64,000 nucleotides of DNA from Ochotona curzoniae. Taxonomy: Eukaryota > Chordata > Mammalia > Lagomorpha > Ochotonidae. The translations under genes and the position numbers were made by a program. Where the stretch lies: positions 23,697,001 through 23,761,000 of the forward strand of contig NW_024465421.1 in the NCBI RefSeq assembly GCF_017591425.1, written 5' to 3'. Positions 29,801 to 41,800 of the stretch are shown here, one piece after another. Under the pieces are notes generated by a model that was given only the letters and a program-made list of their open reading frames with translations, searched no databases and was not told the DNA's origin. Numbering within the stretch: the stretch's first letter is position 1; each line of letters begins with the position of its first letter.

Positions 29801-32800
29801 TGCTGCGTGGGACTTGGCCTAGTCTTGCAGGGTCAGGCTTGAGGTGGGGGGAACTGGGGTGCCCTGTGTGTGCTGGGGGGCTAGGGGGCGAGCAACCTGG
29901 CTGCCTCTTCCAGGTGAGAAGTACGTCGCCTGCCTCCCAGTCAGCAGCTCGGGCACGGTAGCCACTGCAGCCTTCACTGCGCGCGGAGGACAACTGGCCC
30001 CTGAAACCTGCAGCGCCTTCTGCTTCTCCACTGGCCACGAGCTGGCAGCCCTCTCAGAGCAGGGCGAGTGCCTGTGTGGGGCGCCCCAGCCCCTCAACAC
30101 CTCCTTGGCCTGCCTGTCCCTGTGCTCCAGCTCCCCACCTTCTCCCAGCCCTGCCTGTGGGGGCCCGAGCCTGCTCCAGCATGTCTTCCCTGCCTCCCCA
30201 GGGGCTGTCCTGGAGGGGCCCCGTGGACCCCTGGCCTCTGGCTGGCCCGCAGCTTTCCACATCACCGCCCCCCTCCCCATCCAATCCACGCGCTGGGACT
30301 TCGGCGACGGCTCCCCCAAGACAGACACGGCTGGCTCAGCCACCACCCACCGCTACCTGCTGCCAGGGCACTATCACGTGACGGCTTTGCTGGCCCTGGG
30401 GGCTGGCTCTGCCATGCTGGGCACAGAAGTGTGGGTGGAGGCAGCACCTGCTGCCCTGGGGCTCGTGTGCCCATCCTTGGTGCGCAGTAATGAGAGCCTC
30501 AAGCTTGGAGTCCAGAACCGTGGGGGCTCAGGCCTCGAGGCCACCTATAGCATCATGGCCCTGGGCGAGGAGCCGGCTCAAGGTGGGTGCCTCCCTGCCT
30601 GGCCCTGGTCGCCCTCGCTCTCTGCTACATCAGGCTCAGGGTTGGGGGAGCAACACTGGCACCCTGGCCTCAGGCACATGCTGAACCCTGCTCATGTCTG
30701 CTGCCCCCAGTGGTGCACCCACTCTGCTCTTCGGACACGGAGGTCTTCTCTGACAACGGGCATTGCTACCGCCTGGTGGCCGAGAAGGCGCCCTGGCTGC
30801 AGGCACAGGAGCAGTGCCGAGCTTGGGCCGGGGCCGCTCTGGCCATGGTGGACAGTCCTGCAGTCCAGAGCTTCTTGGTCTCCCAAGTTACCAGGTACTT
30901 TGCCTACCCACTCAGGGAAGCCAGAGGAGGGAGGGGGTCCCCAGGATCTGGGTAGAGGCCCAGGACTTGGGACGATTCAGGAGCAGAGGCAGATGGACCT
31001 TCGTGGCAGCCCAGCAAGTGCACAGAGTAGGGGAGCAGCTGCTGTGGGCCTTCTTGGGATGAAAGCCTGGCCCTTGGTGGCCTCGCTCGTCCCTCCAGGG
31101 GAGGACCCCAGACCCCACAGCCTCAATCCTGGTGCAGCTGCAGCGACAGCCTGCTGCTCCTCAGCTAGCCCCCTTGCTGCGGGGAGCAGGATCCCGTTGC
31201 TCTATGATGAGGATTGGGGCTAGACGCCACCTCTTCTCGAGGCCCCTAAGCGGGAAGCAGGCTCGAGCAGACAGGCCCTTCTCAGGGCGCCCGTGAAAGC
31301 AGGGGCCTGTCCACGTGGGCGCCTGGGCAGCCTTGGCTGTGCACCCTGATATGCACGTGCAGGTGTGTGTTGGCGAGCCTGCTTCCAGGAGAGGATGCTG
31401 ACCCTGCAGGAGCGTTGAGCGGCCCACGGGGCCCCTCCAGACCCCCTGAAGGTGTGGGTGGCTCAGGCCTGGTCAGGCTGCAGCCAGCTCCTGGCCCGAG
31501 CACTCTGAGTTCCTTGTCGCTGCCCACAGGAACCTGGACGTGTGGATTGGCTTCTCGGCAGCTGAGGGAGCAGGGGCTGAGGCAGGCGCAGCCACCCAAG
31601 GTTCAGCCTTCAGCCTGGAGAGCTGCCAGAACTGGCTGCCCGGGGAGCCGCACCCAGCCACGGCCGAGCACTGTGTACGGCTTGGATCTGCCGGCCAGTG
31701 CAACACAGACCTGTGCTCCGCCCCACACAGCTACGTCTGCGAGCTGCGGCCTGGAGGTGCGGGGCTGCCGGGGAGCATGGGGGCTCCCTGGAGCTCCCTG
31801 GGGGGGACCTGCAGATCTGTGCTGTGCCTGGGCTGAGGCCAGAGAGAACAGGGGTGGGGTGGCGGGGGCAGTGCTGGCTGCCTCAGCCCAGGGCTGGCTG
31901 CCCTGGCTCCCCTCGCACCCACCACTGTCCTCACCCAAGGACCTGCATCTCACTGCACACTCGCTACCCGCAGGCCCTGTGTGGGACGCTGAGAACTTCC
32001 TCGTGGGCATGCCCAGTGGGGAGATACAGGGACCCCCAAGACTGCTGGCATCACAGAGCATGCTCCAAGTGCCCCGGGAGCCTGTGGAGGTGAGGCACCC
32101 TGACTCGCTCTGCCCCAGGACTGGGACCTCCCTGTCCTGGAACCATCTAGCCATATGCAGGACACATCCAGGCCCAGGGCAGGCTATGGGAAGCCACCAA
32201 AAAAGGTGGCATAAAAACAGCCAGGAATCCTGCTGCTGTGTGTGGGCTCCGCCTGACTTCCTCCCCACTGATGGGAAATTGCACCATGGATGTGGTGATC
32301 TGGCTGGTGGTAGCTGTTGGGGCATGGGGAGCCTAGACCGGGGCCAAGCAGGGTGGGAGCTGAGGCAGCCCCTTTGTGCCACCAGGTCATGGTGTTCCCG
32401 GGCCTGCACCTGCGCCGGGAAGCCTTCCTCACCGCGGTGGAATTTGAGACGCTGGAGCTTAGGCAGCCTGTCCAGCTACGGCTGCAGGTGTACCGGCCCT
32501 CGGGAGCAGAAGGTGGGGCTCCTGCTGGTGCTAGGAGTTGGGGGCTCAGCATGGCCTCTGAGCCACCTCACGTCTGCTGGCCGCCAGCTCAAGGTGGACA
32601 GAACAGGTCTGTAGGCCTGTGCCGTGACCTCTGGCCTGGCGTCCAGGCAGGACATGCGGTGCTGGGGGAGACTGCAGCGTGGGCCCGCCATCATCCGGGG
32701 CCATGCCCTGCTCCCTTGCTTGCAGGAGCCTCGGGGAACCTCACTGAGCCTGCAAGCAGGTCCCTGGAGAACAAGTTGCAGCCAGCCACGGAGGGCCTGA

Positions 32801-35800
32801 CTGAGGGATGCAGCTGCCCTGGCGGTCAAGGCTGCCTTCCTCGGGACTGTGCCAACAGGTCTGCATCGGGGCTCTGGCGCCCCGCGGCCGCCTACGTGCT
32901 GTGGAGGGAGTTCCTGTTGGCCGTTCCTGCGGGGCCTCCTGCGTACTACTCGGTGCGTGTCCTGGCTGAGTCTCCGTGGGATCCTGCCACTCGGCTGGCC
33001 AGGCTCTGGGTCTTCACACTGGATGCCCAGATGCGGTTCTCCCCAGCTTTCCAAGCTCATTTCCCGCCCGCCCCTTCCCTCGGGGCATCTTGGGAGCCCC
33101 GCTTCCCCACCTCACGTCTCGTTTCTCAGGCCCTTTGGGTCTTCTCCAGTCAGGGCCACCCTCCCCACCTGCGTGTGGCTGTCATGTGGGTCTCTGCCAG
33201 CACCAGCACTCAGTGCTGCTGGGGACCCTAGAGCCTTGTCCTGGCTCAGACCCCGGAGGCCTTGTCCCCGCCCTCTGCCCTCACCTCCCCTGGCTGACGC
33301 CGTGATGCGGCCCTGCCTCCCTCTGCAGGTCTCCTTCAGCGACCAGGATGCCCCTGTGCTCCCTGGGGACCTCGTCGGCTTGCAACATGATGCTGGACCC
33401 GGTGCCTTCCTGCGCTGCCCCCTAGCACCCAGCCACCCTGGCCTCGAGACCCCTTACTTCTCCACCAATTCCTCTGCCTGGCTGGCCCACCTGCCTCCCA
33501 AGCTGGAGGGTTCTCCGGCCGGCCGCACCTGTGCCCTGTGGCTGCTTGCGGCCACAGAGCAGCTTACCCCACTGCTGGGTCTGACACCCAACCCTGGGTT
33601 GCCACGGCCCGGGCGTTACAAGGTCCAGGCCACGGTGGGCAACTCCGTGTCCAGACACAACCTGTCCTGCAGCTTTGATGTGGTCTCCCCGGTGACTGGG
33701 CTGCGCGTCACCTACCCTGCCACCCAGGATGGCCAACTGTACATGCCAACCGGCGGCTCTGTGCTACTGCTGCAGGTGGACTCTGGAGCCAACGCCACTG
33801 CCACAGCTCGCTGGGCTGGGGGCAGTGTCAGCGCCCCGTTCATGGCCACCTGCCCTGCCACCACAGCCGCCCTCGTGCCCGCCTGTGTTCAGGAGACCAA
33901 TGATACCCTGTTCGCAGTGCTGGCGCTGCCCGCATTGCGGGAGGGTGAGCACACGGTGCAGGTTGTAGCTGAGAACAGTGCCAGCCATGCCAACCTCAGC
34001 CTGCGGCTGACTGCTGAGGAGCCCATCCGAGGCCTCCACGCCTCACCCAGCCCCGAGAACCGTGTCCTACAGGGCGTCCTGGTGGTGAGTATGGCCCCTA
34101 GACAGGATGCAGGGGGCACATGTGCCAGCCAGTGCCTGGCTTCTGGGCACAGGGCTTCTGGGGCACTGGCTGCCCCAAAAACCTGCCGCTTGCCTGATGT
34201 GTTTCTGAAGCAGCTCTTCACGCTCTGGGCCACCGCAAGCAGTTGTATGCCGGATTCTTGTCCCTGATGTCACTCGGGGGGTGGGCATGTCCCTGCCTGG
34301 AGTATGTCTCCCACAGCCCCAAATTGAGCTGTGTGGGCGTGTCCTGTCATCCCCTTGGGAACCCAGCAGTACTGCTGGCATTGGCTGTGAGGTCTGAGAT
34401 GGGGTGCCTGCTGCTGGAGAGGCCCAGCTTACTGGGGCAAGGGCACCGTTGGTGTGACCACAGCCGCACACCTGGAGCTTGACCCTGTCAGGGCCCGAGC
34501 TCAGCCTGGGCAGCTTCATGCCTCCCCTGTGGGTGTCTGTTGTGGTGCACACCGGTGTGGGGGCTCTCTGGCAGCCCAGCGGGAACCAAGGGTGGAGTCA
34601 GCTCAAGTGCTGCTGGGCGTGGCTGATGTCCCGCCCCCACTGGTGTAGAGGTACAGCCCTGTGGTGGAGGCCGGCTCCAACGTGACCTTCCGCTGGACCA
34701 TTGACGACAAGCAGTCCCTGACCTTCCACAACATGGTCTTCAATGTCATTTACCAGAGCGCAGCCGTTTTCAAGCTCTCGGTAGGCACAGGGAGGTGGGC
34801 GTGGCTGGGACTGCCCCAGGCATTGTCCTCACCTGGTGCCCACCTCTCTGACCGCAGCTGACAGCCTCCAACCATGTGAGCAACGCGACGGTGAACTACA
34901 ATGTCACTGTGGAGCGCATGAACAGGATGTGCGGCCTGCAGGTGTCTGCAGTGCCGGCCGCGCTGTCCCCCAACACCACCTTAGAGCTGACGGCCAGCGT
35001 GCTGGTGGACTCGGCTGTGGACGTGACCTTCCAGTGAGTGCCCCCGGACCCAGCACGGCAAGAGGGTTGGCCGCCAGCTTCTCATCCCAGTTGGTGACTG
35101 GCTGGCTGTGGGCCAAGCCAGAGGGGCTGCTCAGGATCTCGGCTTCCTTCTCTGTTGGGGTGCTGGTGTTGCCTGGGCAGGGCTGCATGGGGACTCGGGC
35201 ACCTGCTCATGTTCTGTCCGCTGCCCTGGCAGGTGGACTTTTGGCGATGGGCAGCAGGTGGCAGGTCAGTTCAAGCCGCCATATGATGAGTTCTTCCAGG
35301 TCCCAGACCCTACTGTGGCCCAGGTGCTGGTGGAGCACAGCGCCACCCACGTCTACACCAGCCCAGGTGAGGCAGGGCACCCCTCCCCATGGCCTGGCTG
35401 TGCAGCTGGGCCCTGTTCTCACCTGTGGTTGGAAGTTGGAGATGGGAGGTCAGAGCTGCAGAAGCCCTGTGGGGCCCTGTCCTCACCCCAAGCCACAGGT
35501 TATGCCTTTTGCTGGCCTGTCCGTGGCCTTACTTGACTTCCCTAACTGCGAGGTTGGCCTTGGCTGTCCGACAGCAGCCTGGGGACCTAGTGGGCTGGGC
35601 CTGTTTCCCAGGTAGGCCATGCTCCCCTCAGCACCGGGTGCTAGGCAGGGCTTATCCCCGCACAGGTGAGTACAACCTGACGGTCCTCGTGTCCAACACC
35701 TTCGAGAACCTGACACATCGCGTCCCCGTGAGTGTGCGCAGCGCCCTGCCCTCAGTGGCGTTGTGCATGAGCAGCAGTGTCTTGGTGGCTGGCCGGCTCG

Positions 35801-38800
35801 TCACCTTCCTGCCTTGCCCGCTGCCCTCGCCTGGGGGCATCCTGTACACCTGGGATTTGGGGGACGGCTCCCCTATCCTGACACAGAGCCAGCCAGCAGT
35901 CAGCCACACCTATGCCCATGGGGGCAGCTACCGCGTTCGCCTGGAGCTCAACAACACGGTAAGCAGTGTGGCAGCCCACGCCGACCTGCTCATCCTGGAC
36001 GAGCTCCGGGGCTTGAGTGTGCTGGTCAGCCCCACGGTGGAGCAGGGTGCCCCCGTGCTGGTGAATGCCACCCTGGAGGCGGGCGACAACATCACCTGGA
36101 CATTTGACATGGGGGACGGCACGGTGTTCTCTGGCCCCGAGGCCAAGGTGCAGCACGTGTACCTGCGGGCTCAGAACTACACCGTGAGCGTGCGCGCGGC
36201 CAGCCCTGCCGGCTCCCTGGCCCGGAGTGTGCGCGTGCAGGTCTTTGTCCTGGAGGTGCTGCGCATTGAACCTTCTGGCTGCATTCCCACGCAGCCTGGC
36301 GTACAACTCATGGCACACGTCACTGGTGACCCTGCCCACTACCTGTTCGACTGGACCTTTGGGGACGGTTCCTCAAACACGAGCGTCTGGGGGCGCCCCA
36401 CAGTGACCCACAACTTCACGCGGAGCGGCACGTTTCCCCTGGTGCTGGTCCTGTCGAGCCGTGTGAACAAGGCACACTACTTCACGAGCGTGTGTGTGGA
36501 GCCCGAGCTGGGCAATGTCACCCTGCAGCCCCAGCAGCAGTTCGTGCGGCTTGGGGACGAGGCCCGCCTGGTGGCTCACGTCTGGCCCTCGTTCCCCTAC
36601 CGCTACACCTGGGACTCGGGCGCTCAGGATGCCGGCCCCGCCCGCGCTGGGGGCCCTGAGGCAGCATTCACCTTTCGGGAGCCCGGCTCCTTCCTGGTGA
36701 CTGTGTGCGTGTCCAACAACGTGTCTGCTGCCAATGACTCGGCTCTGGTGGAGGTGCAGGAGCCCGTGGTGGTCACGGGCATAAGGGTCAACAGCTCTCG
36801 TGTGCTGGAGCTGCAGAAGCCCTACCTGTTGGCTGCCGTAGGCCGCGGGCGCCCTGCTTCCTACCGGTGGGAGCTGGGGGACGGGGCCTGGCTCCAGGGC
36901 CCTGAGGTCGTGCACAGCTACAACAGCACTGGCGACTTCACCGTCAAGGTGGCCGGCTGGAACGAGGTGAGCCGCAGCGAGTCCCAGCTGAACGTCACGG
37001 TCAAGCAGCGTGTGCGGGGGCTGCGTGTAAATGCCAGCCGCACGGTGGTGCCCCTGAACGGCAGCGTGAGTTTCAGCACCACCCTGGAGGCCGGGAGCGA
37101 CGCGCGCTATTCGTGGGTGCTGTGCGACCGCTGCACGCCCATCCCCGGGGGCCCCGCCATCTCCTACACCTTCCGCTCCGTCGGCACCTTCACCATCACC
37201 GTCACGGCAGAGAACGAGGCGGGCGCCGCCCAGGACAGCGTCTTCATCTATGTCCAGGAGCTCATCGAAGGGCTGCAGGTGCTGGGCGGAGGTGACGCCT
37301 GCTGCTTCCCCACCAACCACACGCTGCAGTTGCAGGCTGCCGTCAGGGAGGGCACCAACATCTCCTACAGCTGGACTGCCCAGCGCGAGGGTGGCCTGCC
37401 CCTCACCGGCAGTGGGAAGGGCTTTGCACTAACTGCGCTCCAGGCTGGCACCTACCACATCCTGCTGCGGGCCACCAACATGCTGGGCAGTGCCCTGGCC
37501 GACCGCACGGTGGACTTTGTGGAGCCTGTGGGCTGGCTCACCGTGGCCGCCTCCCCAAGCCCGGCTGCCGTCAACACGAGTGTCACCCTCCGCGCTGAGC
37601 TGGCCGGCGGCAGTGGCGTCACTTACTCCTGGTCCTTGGGTGAAGAACTGAGCTGGGAGACCCCTGAGCCCTCTACCACACACACCTTTCCCACATCCGG
37701 CCTGTACCGGGTCACGGTCACAGCATGGAATCAGCTAGGCACGGCCAATGCCACTGTCGAGGTGGCCGTGCAGGTGCCTGTGAGAGGTCTCACGATCAAG
37801 GCTGGCGACCTGGACAGCAGTTTTGTGGCAGCTGGTTCCACCGTGCCCTTCTCGGGGCAGCTGGCTGCAGGCACCAACGTGACCTGGTGCTGGGACGTGC
37901 CTGGCGGCAGCAGGTATGGCCAACATGTTGCCGTGGGCTTCCCTACGGCCAGCACCTTCTCCATCAAGCTCAATGCCTCCAACGCAGTCAGCTGGCTTGT
38001 AGCCATGCACAACCTCACGGTGGAAGAGTCCATCGTGGGCCTGGTGCTGTGGGCCAGCAGCGAGGTGGCGGCGCCCAGGCAGCCTGTCCACTTCCAGATC
38101 CTGCTGGCTGCCGGCTCGGCCGTCACCTTCCGCCTGCTGGTTGATGGCGCTGGTCCCGAGGTACTTCCCGGGCCCTATTTTTCCCGCAGCTTTTCCTGGG
38201 TCGGAGAGCACTTGGTAAGCGTCCAGGCCGATAACCATGTGAGCCGGGCGCAGGCCCAGGTGCGCGTCTCTGTGCTGGAGCCCGTGGTGGGGCTGCAGGT
38301 GCCCCACTGCTGTGAGCCAGGCATCCCCACGGGCACTGAGCAGAACTTCACAGCACGTGTGCACCAGGGCTCCCGTGTCGCCTATGCTTGGTACTTCTCC
38401 CTGCAGAAGGTGCAGGGTGACTCGCTGGTCATCCTGTCGGGCCGGGACGTCACCTACACCCCCGTGGCGGCGGGGCTCCTGGAGATCCATGTGCGAGCCT
38501 TCAACGCGCTGGGCGGTGTGAACCTGACGCTGGCCCTGGAGGTGCAAGACGTCATCCAGTACGTGGAGCTGCGCAGGGGCCGCTGCTTCACCAACCGCTC
38601 GGCTCACTTTGAGGCTGCCACAAGTCCCAGCCCACGACGGGTGGCCTACCGCTGGGACTTTGGGGATGGGGCTCCAGTGCAGGTCACAAGGGAACCCTGG
38701 GCTGACCACTCCTACCTGCAGCCCGGGGACTACCGCGTGCAGGTGAATGCCTCCAACCTGGTGAGCTTCTTCGTGGCGCAGGCCACAGTGAGCGTCCAGG

Positions 38801-41800
38801 TGCTGGCCTGCGAGGAGCCTGCGGTGGACGTGGCCCTGCCGCTGCAGGTCACCATGAGACGCTCGCAGCGCAACTACCTCGAAGCCCACGTCGACCTGCG
38901 TAACTGCGTCGTCTACCAGACGGAGTACCGCTGGGAGGTGTACCGCACTGCCAGCTGCCAGCGGCTGGCCCACTCGGCTCGTGTGACCCTGCCCGGTGTG
39001 GACGTGAGCCGGCCCCAGCTGGTGGTGCCTCGACTGGCCCTGCCTGTCGGCCACTACTGTTTTGTGTTTGTGGTGTCATTTGGAGATACGCCATTGGCAC
39101 GCAGCATCCAGGCCAATGTGACTGTGGCTGCCGAGCGCCTGGTGCCCATCATTGAGGGGGGCTCCTATCGGGTATGGTCGGACACCCAGGACCTGGTGCT
39201 GGACGGCAGTGAGTCGTATGACCCGAACCTGGAGGATGGAGAGCAGACACCTCTGAGCTGCCACTGGGCCTGCGTGGCCTCCACGCAGGTGAGCATGGGA
39301 CTGACCCGAGTGGGTTTAGTTCCAGTGTGGGCAGGAGGTGTCTGTCCCCCTGGCCAGGCTCTGACCCCTCTCCTCACTGTCTGCAGACCGAGGCTGGCGT
39401 GTGCACCCTGAACTTCGGGCCCCGAGGGAGCAGCGTGGTCACCATCCCCCGGGAGCGCCTGGAAGCCGGTGTGGAGTACACCTTCAACCTCACCGTGTGG
39501 AAGGCAGGCCGGAAGGAGGAGGTCGCCAGTCAGACGGTTGGTGCTGCCTTGTGTCCGCCAGCTGGTGCCGGCATTACCGCTGTCTGCCTTCGCTCTAAGT
39601 TCCCATGTTTTAGTGCTTCTTGGGGATTTGTGTTCATTCACATAACATTTTAAAATTCTTGATTTATTTTGAAGTCAGAAGGAGAGAGAGATCTTCCGTC
39701 TGTTGGTTCACTTTCCAAATAGCCACAAATGGCTGGAGCTGAGCCGATCTGAACCCAGGAGCCAGGAGTTTCCTCCAAGTGCAGGGTCCCAAGGCTTTTG
39801 GGCCCTCTATCTCTGTTTTCCCAGGCCATAAACAGGGAGCTGGATGGGAAGTGGAGCAGCCGGGACTAGAACCGGCGCCTGTATGGGGCGCCAGTGCTGC
39901 AGTCAGGGAATTAGCTGCCAACCTCTTGGTGTTGGTTTGATGTGAGTTCCATTTCATGACACCCATCGTGACCATGGCTTCTTTCCGTATCAGAGCATAG
40001 CTGTATATGGAGTTCTTAAAAAAATTATTTCTGCTGGAAAGTCAGATTTGCAGAGGGAAGGAGAGGAAGACCTTCCGTGTGCCAACTCACTCCCCAAGCG
40101 GCCACAAGGCCAGAGCTGCATCAGTCCAAAGTCAGGAGCCAGGAGCCTCTTCTGGGTCTCCCAAGCGGTTGCAGGTCCCAAGGCTTTGGGCCATCCTCGA
40201 CTGCTGGATGGGAAGTGGAGCTGCCGGGATTAGAACCGGTGCCCATATGGGATCCCAGCACGTTCAAGGGGAGGACTTTAGGTGTTAGGAGAGGTTGGTA
40301 AAAGCAAGCCATGTCCTGACAGGAAGCAGAGTCCCTTTCCACCCTAAGGCTGTTCTCGCAGTGGACCCTGGTTCCCACTTGGGACAGGCCAGTCTCCTCA
40401 CCCTGCTCTCCTGCGTGGTCAGCCAGGGAGGTTGGGAACAGCGGGCTGCGGTCCCAGGTCCCTGGCAGCCACATTCACCTGTCCCTGGTGCTGGACCACG
40501 CCTTTCTCCACTGGCTTGCCTGGGCAGGCCTGACCAGAGAGGGCAGTTGGAGCAGGGTCAGCTCGGTCTCTGCCCAGCTGTGGGCACTCGAGATGGGGTC
40601 TTGTGTGGAGTCTGAGTGGGGTAGGAGCTGCTGGACCAAGGACAGAAGGCTTCCCTGGAAAGGGAGCAGTCCATGCAGGAGGCAGTGCCAGGGCCTGACC
40701 TGTGACCCCACCCCTGCCCAGGTGCTGATCCGCAGTGGCCGACTGCCCATCGTGTCCTTGGAGTGTGTGTCCTGCAAGGCACAGGCGGTGTACGGAGTGA
40801 GCCGCAGCTCCCACGTGTACCTGGAGGGCCGTTGTCACAACTGCAGCCGCGGCTCCAAACGAGGGGTGAGTGGTGGGCAGGCCGGTGGGGAGCCGGGGCC
40901 TCCCCTGCCATGTCCCTGCCTCCTCACACCTCCGGGTGTCCCCGCAGCGCTGGGCTGCACGCACCTTCAGCAACAAGACGCTGGTGCTGGACAAGACAAC
41001 CACGTCCACCGGCAACGCGGGCATGCGGCTGGTGGTACGGCGCGGCGTGCTGCAGGACGGCCAGGGCTACACGTTCACGCTCACGGTGCTGGGACGCTCC
41101 GGTGAGGAGGAAGGCTGCGCTTCCATCCGGCTGGCCCCAAACCGGCCGCCACTGGGGGGCGCTTGCCGCCTCTTCCCGCTGGCTGCCGTGCGTGCCCTCA
41201 CCACCAAGGTGCAATTCGAGTGTACAGGTACGTGTGAACCAGGAGATGCGGGTGAGGGGCTGGAGGATGAGGTCTAACGCGGCCCCCCGACTGCTGTCCA
41301 CAGGGTGGTGGGACGCGGAGGATGCGGGGGCGCCCCTGGTGTACGCGTTGCTGCTGCGCCGCTGTCGCCAGGGCCACTGCGAGGAGTTCTGCATCTATAA
41401 AGGCAGCCTTGCAGCCTACTCTGCTGTGCTCCCACCCGGCTTCCGGCCGCACTTCCAGGTGGGCCTGGCTGTGGTGGTGCAGGACCAGCTGGGGGCTGCC
41501 GTGGTCGCCCTCAACCGGTGAGTAGGGTATGCAGGAGCAGGGGAGGGAGGACAGAGGCCCCTGCCTGCTCATGTCCCCTGCCGTCACACAGGTCTCTGGT
41601 CATCGCCCTGCCCGAGCCCAATGGCAGCTCCCCCAGCCTCACGGCCTGGCTGCATGGCCTCACAGCCAGCGTGCTCCCTGGCCTGCTGCGTCAGGCTGAC
41701 CCCCAGCACGTTATCGAATACTCACTGGCCCTGGTCACTGTGCTGAACGAGGTCAGTGTGAGCGCCTTGGTGGACACCGTGGCCTTGAGCCCTTCCGCCG

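Noticed and set aside
36373..39054. Long antisense frames opposite PKD1 exon 15
   Set aside because: Shadow frames caused by strong GC bias at third codon positions in the sense strand.
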